This document shows, in pieces, positions 11,833-23,244 of a DNA stretch of 64,000 nucleotides; the stretch's first letter is position 1; each line of letters starts with the position of its first letter. Source of the stretch: Fasciola hepatica. Taxonomy: Eukaryota; Platyhelminthes; Trematoda; Plagiorchiida; Fasciolidae. The notes under the pieces are model-generated. The model had not been told where the DNA came from and did not search any database. It saw only the letters and a list, made by a program, of their open reading frames with translations. A program made the translations under genes and the position numbers. The stretch is from positions 7,576,501-7,640,500 of the forward strand of contig CANUEZ040000113.1 in NCBI GenBank assembly GCA_948099385.1. Reading direction: 5' to 3'.

Positions 11833-14429
11833 TTAACAGATCTAGTGCCGGATTCGCCTATTCATGTTGACACGTACTCTTGTTTACTCCACAGACTTAG
11901 CTCATTTGTACTTATTTGTTAATGACACTTTTTACCATTGCAACCACAGTCCAATTCACGCGTTTGTAATCGATTTATTGATCTTTGACGATAAACGCTC
12001 TTGATTTATTGACTGTACCGCAACCGAACTGCGCTACAGTTTCGTTCAGCTGCCTGCTAAGTGGACCGTTTTTATTTTCTGCGCTGTCCCGATTTTCGGA
12101 AGCTTACTGCCCATTGTTCTTGGTTTCTCACCTGGCTGTAAGTCCTTTATTTGCTGTATATTTATGTTTATTGTATTATTTAGAACCACGAATCATCGAT
12201 AAACACGGTTATTCGATTGGAATTTGTTCTGCTGCCCGTAATCGTGTTCTGCCCATACCGTGCGTGTAGCTAGTGAAACTAAGTTACTGCTAGATCCACA
12301 GCCCTAGACATCCGGATAGTCGCAACACTTATGCTGGACATAAAACATGTATTTAAGGACAGTGTTCTTACGTTTCATGCCGTGACTGAAATAATAACGA
12401 AAGGTAACACCCTAGCGGTGGTACTACATAGCAAATAAAATTCCCCTTCTCTTCTTCCAGCGGCCCACCGACGTCTGTCATTGGTAAACCACCGTGGGAA
12501 AAGCCTTTTAACGTCATCGTCTGACTTCCCTTAGAAATGGATCCGCAAGCACGGCTTTCATATCGACGTATGTATTTACCAGCGACAGTTTACCTGTGTT
12601 GGCTCTGATAATGTGCGCTTGCGCCACAGATTTTCATCCCGTGAGATCCATTTATCCTTCATCACCGCACTTGTACATGAAAACCGTGTTATCGCACGAT
12701 ATAAATATTCTCTGCGTCTAAACGACCCGCTGCGACACTGGACTTTGTAGCTACGGGCGTGGAAACCTCCAATTGGTCCGCGAATGAACTTGCTGTGAGG
12801 GCATGTGCCGACTCATGGTCGATAGCTAGCCATGTCCCGCAAGCAATCGGCATGTCAGCGCCTGTCCGGGATCCAGGTCACTGCTCGTGCCGGCGGAAGC
12901 GCAAGTGACAAAGCAGCGAGTCAATGAAACGCGAAGGGAGCCCCATCAAGTAGTGACTGATGGTTCAACCAATCATTCAGTCAGAAGACAGACTGCTTGG
13001 TGCTCGTACGGGCAGTTAGTCTGCATTGCAGAGATTAGTGTTATCGATTGTTTCTTCCAAAAAAGGACGTGTTTGTTGCCATTAAAATGAGATGGGTAAG
13101 TGGAATAGACTTCTTACTAGAGCTCGTGAGAAGGAACAAAACCCTTGGTTCTGTGATCGTTTCTGAATTTGTCTGCACAGCTCTTATATTAGCTTCCGAC
13201 AGATCTAAAAATAAAAGTACCATACACTGAGCAACTATCGATTATCACACGTCACTGTTAACCTATTATATGTTCACCGTATTTCCATACACTCCATGGA
13301 GCTACCCAGGCATATACCAGTTTTTGTATTCCAAAAGCTTTTAAGCTGGTGAAAATAACTCATCCACAGACCTTGGCATACTGACACGTAAAACGCCTAC
13401 AGGAGATAATTAAAACAACATGGCTGAAACCAGTGCGATAGTACCGTCAACATGGACCGCAAAGCGGCCAAACCTAGCATACAACCACTTAATTGGGAGA
13501 TTAACCGGATGGAGATCGTATTCTTTCAAGACTACTCCGGCACACTGGTGAAACCTGAAAGACTTTCCCAGTGGCGAGGCACAGACGCCAGATAACCCAG
13601 TCCAAGAGACTCGAAGCCGAAGCGTTTTTGCCTGCGGCTTCCAGCAACCACTGCCATAAGTATGACAAGGATCCATCAAAACAATCTTTCCAAGAAAACG
13701 TAATGCATTTCGAGAGCATATTTCTATACCATTTTCACATTTTCATGGTGGTTTCACTATTTCCGTTCCAAATATACTATATTCTCACGGGTGAAAAGGC
13801 GACTAAGCAAACCGGCCAAAAACTGGCCGAAGACCGATGTACCGAATGGACTGCGAAATACAAGGGCAGCCTAACAAAATCCTCGGAGAGAAAAGGGCAT
13901 GACATTCGAATTATAAATCTGCTCAGGAAACGAGCGAAGGGAGGACAGCAATGAAATACACGAACACGGAATTCGATCGAATACTAACACAACTCAGAAC
14001 TTTTCAGGACTGTTGTACGCGAGTGGAGTGACAGGCAATACTCTTTAAACTGCGAGTAAATGTTCTTCCCAAAGGCCGGAGTAACTTAACAATCAGATTT
14101 CGGCTAAAAAGTTCCACTTCAATGGTCCTCGTGAAATTAGGACGAATTTCTCTTCATTACTCGTGCGCCAATCACCCATAAACTTGAAACTCAGTATATT
14201 TTCTCTATTGTTCAAGGAAAACAGGTCAACTTCAATAAGGTGAGGACATGAAGTGGAATAAAATGCTGAATCACTGAGCGCGATGAGGTTTGTGAATTAT
14301 TTCGCACTTTTGTACATAGTTTTAAGTTCAACCCATCTGCATATTCATTACTGCTTCCTTTCATGAGTAGATAAACTCTCTGATGTTATGAACAAAACCT
14401 TCCTATTCTCCGTTTTCCGTAACGTGACC

Positions 14430-15110
14430 GTTTTGTAAAGTAGGCAATGACGAACGATAGGGAGTGGCTAGGATCCTGAGAGCTTGCTTTACTTGCTCCA
14501 GCCATTCCCATCGAGCAGCAGTGCTTCCAGTGAAAATAAGCCCTCGAAAAACGCCATTTCTTACTGCATAAACCCAGGAGGCTGAACCCCCGGGGGGCCG
14601 AATCCAAGAGTGGTGTGCTCGATGTCTCGTGGTATAAAAGAACCCATTCACCGGGGAGTTAACGCGATCGGCGTAAAACCTCATTAGGGGTGGCAAGAGC
14701 TTTTGGCTTTGCAGGTAGTGGCTCAGGTATCGCCCTGGCCAGGAAGGAATCTTTCAGAGATATGAAATCAGATGGGATCAGTCACCGCTAACAATAAACA
14801 CGGTGGGTGGTGCCGGGGTCTTCCAGTGGACCAAACTGCATCTGCTTCTCTTCTTGGTCTAAGACAATAAGGCGGACAGTCTAGAAGCACCCACTACCAA
14901 AGACCTGTCGATGAGAGCTCCTAAGTCGCTGCCATAGATTTTAAGTCAATGGCCGCGTCGCAAAGAGATCACAATCGGAGGATGGCAGAATAATGAAGTA
15001 GATCTATTGATCGGTTGTGATGTACCAGTAGCAGGCCGGGTCCTGGACCAAAGAACAAGAGGCCGAGGAGCACCGTAAGTAGTAAGCACATTATTTGGTT
15101 GGATGTTATA
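14430..15110 (+). pseudogene. BEL-1 gag knuckle and protease relic
   Basis: Near 14,470-14,540 the frame gives ACFTCSSHSHRAAVLPVK, a CCHC zinc knuckle whose last cysteine is replaced by leucine. Near 15,000-15,100 it gives EVDLLIGCDVPVAGRVLDQR, the conserved end of the BEL/Pao aspartic protease region (BEL-2 has LLIGCDVPEAHWVLDQR). The stretch between is broken by several stops. No active product is expected. Confidence 0.75.
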
Positions 15111-16560
15111 CGGCAGTAAAGACGGAAGAGACGAAGTACAGATCCAAGTCAACCGCACCCAGGTGGAAGAGGCGAAAATTAAACAGGCTTTCCAAGTGCT
15201 GCATAAAGTTGAATTCGCTGGCGTGGCCAACGATAGTAATGCCCCATGGCGAGAACATGGGTTAGCTTTTGAAATGGCAGCCGAGGCGGTCAAGTACCTG
15301 ATCGATGGCTCTGAGGCTCCAGTGCACTGGAGACTGAACCCGAAACCAGTGCCGGCCAGCCGAGTATTGTTCCTGAAATGATTACACTTCCTCAAAAACA
15401 GGCAAATTCTAGAATTTTAATTAGGGTTTATATAGAAATACCAGGCACGGCGGTAATCGAAGCTAATTTGAAGTGGCACCTACCTCTTCACCCGGCCATG
15501 AATCCGAAGGAATCGGGAGAGGTCAGGGTGGTCTTTGATTGCGCCGCGAAATTGCAGGGTGTATCACTCAACTACCACATACTACAGGGCCCAGGCTGTA
15601 AGGCACCTCTAGTAGAGGTTTTGTGTCTTTTCTGGCTGAGGAAAGTAGTGGCCTCTGTGAATATACGTGGAATATTTCAACAGGTGAAGACATCCGGTAA
15701 AAACGGGGCCGCCTTCCGTCTCCTGTGGTGGCCCTAGGACAATATAGACCCGACTTCCGAGGAAAACAGGCCGACTGTTCATCCACCTGGAACAGTAATA
15801 CCGTCCTTCTGCTCAAACTGTGATCTCCGGAAAACCCTCAAGCTTTTCAGTGTCATCAACGATCCGTTAGGAAGACCAGTGAACCACTTCTATATGGATG
15901 ATTTCTTAGGTTCCCATGACTACCTGCATACCGCCATTCAATATATGACTGAACAGACTACAGCCCAAAAGACAGGGGTGTTCAGCCTTGCGAAAATGGA
16001 CTTCAGACAGCTATGGGGCCCTCGATGTAAGTCTGAAGTCCGACAAAATCGAAAAAGCGAGAGGTGTTTTGGGATTTTCGTCACAATGGGAGCACTTGCA
16101 CAGACTTGATGAATTCACGTTTCATCTGGACCTACCCCAAAAACCATCCACACGGATGAGAATTCTGTCATCACTCTCAAGCCTATTTAACCCTTTGGGC
16201 CCTGTTCTACCATGGCTTCTACCTGAGAAGGGCTTGGTGCAACCACTGGGCAAAAGAGGGAGGGGTTGGGACGAACCTCCCTGGGACGACGACGACATGC
16301 GGTGGCGTGACTGGTTGCACAGTTTGAATTAAGTTGGCAAGATCAAGACTAAAAGAAGCCGAAGTAAAATCAAGTGCACTTGCGCCATCAAACTCCACTT
16401 GTTTGCAGACGCTTCAGAAGTGCTCTACGGGTTAGTGGCCTAATGCTCTGGGGTAGATGAAAATAGTGAGCGGCATAATCAGATAGTAGTAGCAAAGGCG
16501 AGGAAAGTCCCACTAAAGGCTGTCCCATCCCGAGGCTCGACTCGATTGCTGCTGTACTGG
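15103..16560 (+). pseudogene. BEL-1 reverse transcriptase and RNase H relic
   Basis: An open segment at 15,378-15,737 carries HPAMNPKESGEVRVVFDCAA and a motif-A region in which the catalytic aspartate context is altered (SVNIRGIFQQVK instead of SADI.EMF.QVK). The active-site box FYMDDFLGS follows at about 15,888. The post-RT RILSSLSSLFNPLGPV and the RNase H start LFADASEVLYG appear near 16,150 and 16,400. At least four frame changes separate these blocks. The YMDD box differs from the YVDD of BEL-2 and BEL-M. Confidence 0.8.
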
Positions 16561-16803
16561 ACGTGAGAGCCATCGTGTTGAGTAAGATGTGTTTTGATCT
16601 TACAGACTGAGAGTCGAGCTGATGAACAGCTTCAGCCTGCCTGCCGCGTTACATAAACAACACTCCTTTCGATGGCTTCGTAGTCAACAGGCCGACTATA
16701 GTCCATGAGTCAACCGAGGCCGAACAGTGGCACTGTGTGCAACCAGCAGATAACCCGGCCGAATTCTGCTTGATTTGTTTAAGAACACTAGAAGAACCCG
16801 CTG

Positions 16804-18400
16804 ATGTGGACGAGGGGATCGAACTTGTTAACTTCATTTAAAGAGAAGTGGCCAGCATCACAAGTACCCAGGCCGGAAGACCGTGGTATTGAAATTAAAC
16901 TACTGATAATGGCCACAAATTCTACGGAAGCCGGAACCCCTATGGAAAAGCTCAGCTACTTTTCCCACTGGACTAAAGTGTTGAGAGCCATGGTTTGGTG
17001 GACGAGATGTAAGGTACTGTTGACGGTTATGGAAGGAGCTCAACGAAGAATCAAGCTGCAAGCAGAAACGACACTGCAAGGCGAGTTGAACCTAGCCAAA
17101 ATCGAAGTTCTGCTTTCACGGCAGCTACTAGCCTTCCCGTTAGAGACCCGTGAGCTACCTAGAAAGGACAATAACAACAAGAGAAGCAGGTAGTTACACA
17201 GTAGCATCCGAAGATTAAACCTTATGCGAATTAACCCGCTATCGAGATTTGGAGGACGGTCGACGAATTCAAACCTAGAGTACGAAACAAAACACCCTAT
17301 AATAGATCCCGGTAACCACCACATCACGAGATGTATGATAGATTATTTACACCAGGGGGAAGGATGTGCAGGTCTGAGCCACTTGTTGAATAACATTCGT
17401 AGACGGTTTTGGGTGACCGAAAGACCAGCAACAGTCGGGCGATTCATCGGTAACCGCCTCGTGTTTCTTCACCAAAATGAGGTAGCAGGCGAAAAAATGC
17501 TGGCACCCTTCCAGATGTGAGATTTAAACCGGGATATTGTTCATTCGTAAAGATAGCAGTCGATTATTTTGGCCTGCTGCTGGAGCCGGCTCACAAGGAC
17601 ACAGAAAAATAGTGGCTGCCCCATGACGTGTTCACAGTCCGGAGCAATTCCCCTTGATGTAGTACATAACATAATCATCCATGCTTTCCTACTGACCTTC
17701 GAAAGGTTTCTAGTGAGGCAAGGCTTCCCCATAAACGTGCACTCAGACTACGGCTCAAACTTCGTTGAAGCCCATAATGAGTTAAAGTGGCCGCAGAACC
17801 TCCTTGGTCATGCAAAAATAGAAGACAAAACCGTCCCAAAGGGAATAAAACGGCACTTTAATACTCCCTATGCCGGTCTTTGCAGCGGCGTTTGAAAAGA
17901 CCGATTCTACCGGTCAGATAAGTATTCACGACTCTAATCTCGCAGCAGGTCCTTGATGGTGAGATGCTGATTACCCTAACGACGTAAGTGGGAAGCCTAC
18001 TGAGCAACAGACCCTATTGTCGATTGCCCCGCATTCGGAAGGCGAGCCAGCTCTCACTCCCAATAATCTGTTGTTATTGAGGCCGAAAGTAGGAGGAGCC
18101 ACTCAAAACATTCCACTTGGAAATTATGCCACTAGATAGAACCAGGTAAACCACTTGGCACAGGCTTTCTGGAAACGTTGAATGAGGGAGTGTGTGCCGA
18201 AAGTACTGCCTGGACAAAAGTGGATCGCCGAAGGAAGGTCTCTCAGACTTGGGGATTTCGTCACACTTGTGGAGGGCCACCTACTAGAAAAAGAATGGCC
18301 TGTTGGAGTGCTCAACGAAGGCCGTACTAAAGTCGACGGTATCTCACGTGCGGGGGTGGGAACAGCTAACAGATGAAACGTACCGCAAGGTGTCCGCAAG
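16804..18400 (+). pseudogene. BEL-1 integrase and C-terminal domain relic
   Basis: A zinc-binding H2C2-type region lies near 17,300-17,420 (ITRCMIDYLHQGEGCAGL, then IRRRFWV). The integrase core shows HSDYGSNFVEAHNELKW near 17,740-17,790, the second catalytic aspartate block. The final glutamate block is not recognisable. The DUF5641-type tail is visible at 18,182-18,376 (VPKVLPGQKWIAEGRSLRLG and KEWPVGVLNE). Several stops exclude function. Confidence 0.8.
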
Positions 18401-18602
18401 ATTTCTGCTTGAAGAGAGTAGTGGCGAGGGTGACTTTGACTTGACAGACCAAGCTCAAGGCAAAGTTGATGGAACAGCTCCTCAAACTTGTGAAGCTATT
18501 TATCCGTCACGTATTTGCCCGTAGGTTCCGACCCCTCACGCGTTCTTGAAAGTACACATACATCTCATTTAGTATAATGTTCACAATTTACAATGGAGTT
18601 GG

Positions 18603-18810
18603 TGTGATGACTGTTGATGACATTTCCTTGTTTTGTTTCATTTCATCCTCGAATGCTTGTGCATAAAGAATGCGCAGAGCTTAACTTTGAATTGAGTGCA
18701 AGTTCAATGAACGTCTTTACTCCTTCAGTGCACTTAGTTCGGTTAGGAGCTTTTACTACGTTCCTTGTGACAGTGCTAGCTCTCGGGTTCAAGTGTCGAT
18801 CAGGACATCC
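18603..18810 (+). repeat. Gypsy-A 5' LTR (approximate)
   Basis: It begins TGTGATGACTGTTGATG and aligns with 34,999-35,195, which begins TGTGATGATTGTTGATG. Shared blocks are ctttactccttcagtgcac against ttcactccttcaatgcac, tagttcggttaggag against tagttctgttcggag, and a ctcgggttcaagtgtcgatc type end. Divergence is considerable. The 3' boundary is uncertain. Confidence 0.6.
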
Positions 18811-18829
18811 GGCTTTGCTGTCAGTCCCA

Positions 18830-19600
18830 ATCGTGGATGTTCGTAATTTGGAGGTTTTGAATGTTCACAGCCGTGCCGGGGTGGCTGGAGATTACATCAA
18901 ACGTTTCAAAGTATGGCATTTGACTCGTAAAGTCTTGGATTATGAGGGGAAAGCTGCACATCTTTTGACGGTCCTTGGAAAAGATGCATGTCTTCTTGTG
19001 AAGTGTCTGGCTTATCTGATTTCGCCAATGTCTTTGTCCTTCGACTCCCCGAAGGCTTTGCTTCTGCGGCATTTCCAACTCGTAACTTCTGAAGCCGCTG
19101 AAGGAGCGAACATTCCATCATTTGATGCGAGGCACCAGTCATTCAATGCGGGATTTTGCTTTGCATTTGCCAACACAGGCCACTAAATTCTTTTTCCGTT
19201 ATCAACTCGAGATACAGCTGCGAGACAGATTAGTTGCTGGTATCAACTGTCCCGAGTTGCAGTACAGACCTCTCCTCCTCCTTGAATGTACTTTTCAATC
19301 CTCCAAACTCCTTTGTGAGCACCGTCAAAACTTTCGCGAGGCTAATAATAGGGAGACCCCAGTTTTGTTCGGCACGAAAAATCCGAAGTCCTCTCCTAAT
19401 CCACCACTGAGGCAAGTGAGACGAATTCCTCTGGGCAATCAATTCGGCCCAAAGTCTCACTCCTGACCAGTTCGGTCAAGCAGGCAGTGGGAGGCTTGCA
19501 GTTCTTGCCGTCAGAGACTTTCTTGGTAGACCTGTAGATTTTGTAAAGCGAAGTGCCACAATTGTGGCAAGGTGGTTCATATTCAGTCCGTATTTTAAAG
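18830..19600 (+). pseudogene. Gypsy-A gag relic
   Basis: The capsid-like portion reads YIKRFKVWHLTRKVLDYEGK and KAAHLLTVLGKDACLLVKCL near 18,890-19,010. In a second frame LEIQLRDRLVAGINCPELQ appears near 19,205-19,265, the end of the capsid domain in metazoan gypsy gags. A probable CCHC knuckle, CHNCGKVVHIQSV with the last cysteine changed, follows near 19,555. Stops and shifts separate the parts. Confidence 0.75.
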
Positions 19601-19639
19601 TAAAAAGAGGTGCTCCACTGCGCGTCCGTTCTAAAACTC

Positions 19640-20020
19640 ATTTGTGTTCAGATGTCTAGTCTCTGGCTGTATCTGTTGTTAGTTCCGACACTTCCTGTCA
19701 CACTATCCGCCAATTTTTTGTTACCCTTTCCTTTCGGCATTCGTTCGTCGTGGGCGCCCGCAGTGCTAATTCGTTTGTTTCCCAGAAGGTTACTCAGAAG
19801 GTTATTCCTCTCATGAAGCTCCAACCCACATCCATTTCAGTTGAAGGTATTACCGATCATCTGTTGCAAGCTCTCGGCTCATGTGACATTTTTCGTGCTG
19901 AGGGATTATCAGATGTCTGTAGGTGTTCTTTTCATGTAATTGGCAAGGACTTTTCTTTCATCGGTTTGAATTGCATGAATCGTATGTGTGTTTCTTTGAA
20001 TTTTCTGTTCGATTCTCAAT
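19640..20020 (+). pseudogene. Gypsy-A protease-region relic
   Basis: Open at 19,750-20,022. It resembles the second half of a gypsy retropepsin: a serine/valine-rich ANSFVSQKV start, then a hydrophobic stretch ending FSFIGLNCMN, in the place of the family's ILG.D.L block. The catalytic D-T/S-G is not visible in this frame. The call depends on its position between gag and RT. Confidence 0.5.
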
Positions 20021-20044
20021 AGTCGTGCATTTGGCTTCTAATTC

Positions 20045-20430
20045 TTGAGTGTTCTGAAGTTTCTGATGGTATCAAGATGGATCCTGCGCATCACGACTTT
20101 TCCGGCTCCCCCCTCCCCCTTTTTAAGAAACGCCGTTTTTCCTCTCGGACTTTGTGCTCCCGTGAAGAAGTTATCAGGCGGCGTGGTTCGTAAGGGAGTA
20201 CTGACACCGGTGAGTTCTTCAGCATGGGCCATCTCGATTGTGACTCCGCTAAAGTGCGGAAGCAAAACTCCCAGAATATGTGGAGACCACCGTATTACCT
20301 TGAACTATTTACTGAAACAGTACAGTTGTGCCACTCACGAACCTGAAGGCTTTTCCCGTCATTTTCACAGCTCTGAGTATTTTTCCAAAGCTGACTTAAA
20401 GGATGCTTTTTTGCAGATTCCATTTGATAA
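20045..20430 (+). pseudogene. Gypsy-A reverse transcriptase, N-terminal half
   Basis: It contains RKGVLTPVSSSAWAISIVTP, then KTPRICGDHRITLNYLLKQY, then SEYFSKADLKDAFLQIPFDN. These are the classic gypsy RT fingers and motif A, with aspartate and LKDAF.QI intact. After PFDN the match stops near 20,430 and resumes at 32,868. The sequence after the break does not fit RT. One of the clearest interrupted genes in the window. Confidence 0.85.
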
Positions 20431-21237
20431 TTGGTTGATAACTGATAATTGTATTTTTCTTGGCCGTAGTCAAGGCACATGCACAAGGCAAGATCACAGA
20501 ATACAGCAGTACATAACGATGTGAGGTATTCATAGTTTTTAAGTTCAAGAATCACACAGTAACCGAAATAAGACAGAAAAGTCGTGTAGTGTTTGAGTGG
20601 AGAAAGTGATAATCGTTAAAGCGGGAATCATAAACCGGTTTCGAATTCGGGGAGAACGGTGTAGATAGCCGAACAAAAGTGGGAATGCTGGTATAAGCGA
20701 CACTGGAGAATGTTAAAACGTGCAGCAGCCGCGAGGACCATAAAAACAATAGGTCGGATATTACAACATAGATAGCAAGTTGAGGCTGGAGTAATGCACG
20801 ATATGCCTTATGGGTGCCGATAACTGGCTGCAAAGGGGCCACGGCATCCACAAAAGGTCGAAAGGGTGTACCGACTGGGTAGTTGGACGGTCACAGACGA
20901 GTAATCGGGAGGGAGAATTACCAAATACACGGGTAAAAGTAAAGTCTGCATGGGGGCTATCAACGTGCAGTCAGAGATGCCAGCAAAATATAGGAGGTTG
21001 ATCCAGCATTGGGTAACTAATTGTGGAGGGGAACATGTGAAACAAATGCAAGTGAATCAAACGTGATAATAAGACAGACCTTCTGTGCAGGTGATTTCAT
21101 TGTCATATGAAAATTCACATGAAAGCGAAAAAATTAACGAGAGTTGGTGGAACTGCGCTTCACCGGGTGTCTACCACTTTGCTTCGTGGATATATTGTTT
21201 TTGATATTTGTGGCTTCTTAGTGGATTTATAAAGCAT

Positions 21238-22230
21238 ATGAGTTCAGTTACTTCTGAGGAACAATGTGCGTGCTTCATATGCAAGGAACATTTTGGCCCT
21301 CGGGTCAAAGCCCTGATGTGCGATGATTGCGAGGGGCGGATTCACCTGAAGTGTACAAAAACGACAAGGATAAATATGAGTGGCTGAGTTCCTGCAGCTC
21401 CCCATTCTTGCAAATTCTATCCATAGACTGTACCACTGCAAATAAAAGCAAAAGGGGAGAATCTGATGCAGCTGCGAACCAGGCGCCCGCGGCACCGTGG
21501 ACAACAAGCCTCAGGTCCCATGCAGAATTCGCTTCAGGCGCTACTAACAGCCCATTGGGGACAGTGAAGAAGCAGAGCCGAAAGAAATCCGTGATCACCG
21601 ACGAAGCCGAAGTAGCTGTATGTTCGGGAGACAATACTTATGTTCCGAAGGTACCGAATGCAGCCGGCTGCGATACAGGCGTCCATCCATGGCAGACGGA
21701 AACCATGGGTCAGTTGAAAACAGTAAGGCCACGTCAACGGATGGCGCCACCACTTAGGACCCAATGCTTCCTAGTCGTGAATCTGCCGGAATCAACCGAG
21801 TCGGCGCTTCAAAGTAGATTAGAGCACTACGTGTCCCTTCTACGGGACATATTAGTCAAGCTATTCTCCACAAATGAGGAACACCTGGCAAATAATGTGA
21901 AGGTCAAAGCAGTCCTTCACTTAGGGAAAATAAACGATGATGGTAACCCTCTTCCGCTCAAGGTGGTCTTGGGTTCCAATGAGGAATGCCCTGGGTGCTA
22001 CAGCTGTCCTACAGACTAAAAAGGAGAGAAACAGCTGCTCTTCTGAGATATCTTTAACCAGAAGAAAGAAAGAGGCACCGGTTAGCGTTGAGAGAGCTCC
22101 GCGAACGCTACGCAAATGGAGAAATAGGTATTTTTATCCATGATTTTCGTGTTTGACGGAGGCGTCTTCAACTGAGCTGGGAACCGTTCACTCTCAGCTG
22201 CTTCACCAACCAGGCTTCTCCGGCGGTGAA
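21238..22230 (+). pseudogene. LINE-B ORF1 with PHD finger
   Basis: It starts at ATG 21,238. Residues 9-40 form a PHD-type zinc finger: CACFICKEHFGPRV, then MCDDCEGRIHLKC. After a frameshift near 21,350 the frame continues to 22,019 with FLVVNLPESTESALQSRL and a basic end. A third frame continues EERKRHRLALRELRERYANG and GEIGIFIHDFRV near 22,060-22,145, typical of the end of CR1-type ORF1 proteins, which bind RNA in the retrotransposition particle. PHD fingers are known in CR1-like ORF1. The ORF is cut at 22,235 by BEL-2. Confidence 0.7.
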
Positions 22231-22235
22231 GGTGC
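22231..22235. repeat. BEL-2 target site duplication, left (GGTGC)
   Basis: GGTGC directly precedes the TG of the 5' LTR and is repeated at 29,187-29,191 directly after the CA of the 3' LTR. A 5-bp duplication is normal for BEL/Pao integrases. Confidence 0.9.
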
Positions 22236-22949
22236 TGTAATATCCATGTTGATTGAAAAATTCCTCTTCTGCTCACATTCCTGTACTCTATGACCGATTT
22301 TGGACCGCCTTCTCTAACCCACTTCATGCTGACACTGTTTTGTGGTCGACAATTATTCTACGCTTGGTGCACCTACTTTTTCTTTTTATGGTTGTGCTTT
22401 CTTATTGAGATTACTTTGAGGACAGTTGGTACGGTAGTGAGAGGCACTGGTTCAACACAGTTTGTTTTATTACTCGTCGGTTTCGCTTTCTCGCTCACGT
22501 CGACTGACCGTAGACGTTCAGCTCGTTTACGTTGATTTTTGGCTGCCGCGCTCAGGAAATTGTTCTTTGGGCCTGATTAAGCGTGGAGAACTTGTTCTAT
22601 TTGTTTGGACTTCAGGACAGGTGTTTATTATTTACTCTTTTTGACCAACTATTCCCTTTTTTACAGAATTTGTCCTATTTTTGATTAACTTTTTGGCTGG
22701 ATAGTGACTGAGGCTCACTGTCAAAGGTATGATCATGTTTGTACTTGTATTTTTGCTCGCTAATAGTACCGTAGAATTTGCAGATCAATCGTGTTCTTGA
22801 TTTGGGTTCTGCATCGATTTGGGCTACGCGTTGCTTTGAGGCTCCAAGGTGCTATCCAGAACGAGTGAAGCTTATTAGTCGGTGAATCGATAATTGAATC
22901 GTTGGTCAGGCTTCACCCGGACCAGGACTTGAGCGTTTTGGTCGTTACA
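22236..22949 (+). repeat. BEL-2 5' LTR (714 bp)
   Basis: Starts TGTAATATCC and ends GGTCGTTACA. Compared with 28,473-29,186 I see four substitutions: A/G at LTR positions 7, 11 and 17, and T/C at 22,657 against 28,894. Open frames of 81 and 60 codons repeated in both LTRs are by-products of the duplication. Promoter and polyadenylation signals must lie here, but I could not place a TATA box or start site. Confidence 0.95.
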
Positions 22950-22974
22950 GTATTTTGACACTGTCTCTGGGACG

Positions 22975-23244
22975 ATGCAAACTACAAGGAGCAATAAGAT
23001 GACCACTGGACTCAACCCATCTGACAATGGTGTCGGATCGGATCAACTCATCGCCGGAACCCGGCAAGTCCCTCCTGATAGTTTTTCTGTTCATGGCTCC
23101 AGGGTTACAGGCTCTGGTCGGCATAGTCGTTGTTCTAAGTCGAATTTGTTGCTTGTCGAACTTAGGGAACGCCACCTTAAAGAGAAACTAGCAAAGGATT
23201 TGAAGGCCTTTAAAGAAAGCCAGAAAAAAGTTTCTAAGAGTTAA
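22975..23244 (+). pseudogene. BEL-2 gag, N-terminal part
   Basis: The ATG at 22,975 is the first after the LTR (26 nt downstream) and probably the native start. About 80 residues are polar and then strongly helical and charged (ELRERHLKEKLAKDLKAFKE), as in the coiled-coil N-terminus of BEL/Pao gag. The frame ends at a TAA six codons after an A6 run at 23,224-23,229. Shifting one base there joins it smoothly to the frame opening at 23,230, so an indel in the run is the likely lesion. Confidence 0.8.

Larger units (their letters stand above)
10830..14420. other. Unassigned AT-rich stretch
   Basis: About 3.6 kb without an identifiable gene. It contains a 14-bp perfect palindrome (10,858-10,871) and a tRNA-like site (11,754-11,832). 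The last kilobase could include decayed 5' gag or LTR of the BEL-1 element that starts to be readable at about 14,430, but I cannot show it. Confidence 0.4.
14430..18520 (+). mobile_element. BEL-1: decayed BEL/Pao retrotransposon
   Basis: Gag zinc knuckle, protease, reverse transcriptase, RNase H, integrase and the C-terminal domain occur in BEL/Pao order on the plus strand, each matching BEL-2 or BEL-M. Stops and frameshifts occur every few hundred bases. No LTR pair was found. The downstream edge abuts the gypsy-A LTR at 18,603. This is the oldest-looking of the large BEL copies here. Confidence 0.85.

Noticed and set aside
13041..13230. 60-codon frames on both strands over the same bases
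   Set aside because: Mirror-image open frames with no motif; chance.
22290..22535. 81-codon frame repeated exactly at 28,527-28,772
   Set aside because: It lies inside the LTR; identity reflects the LTR pair, and it has hydrophobic composition without a domain.
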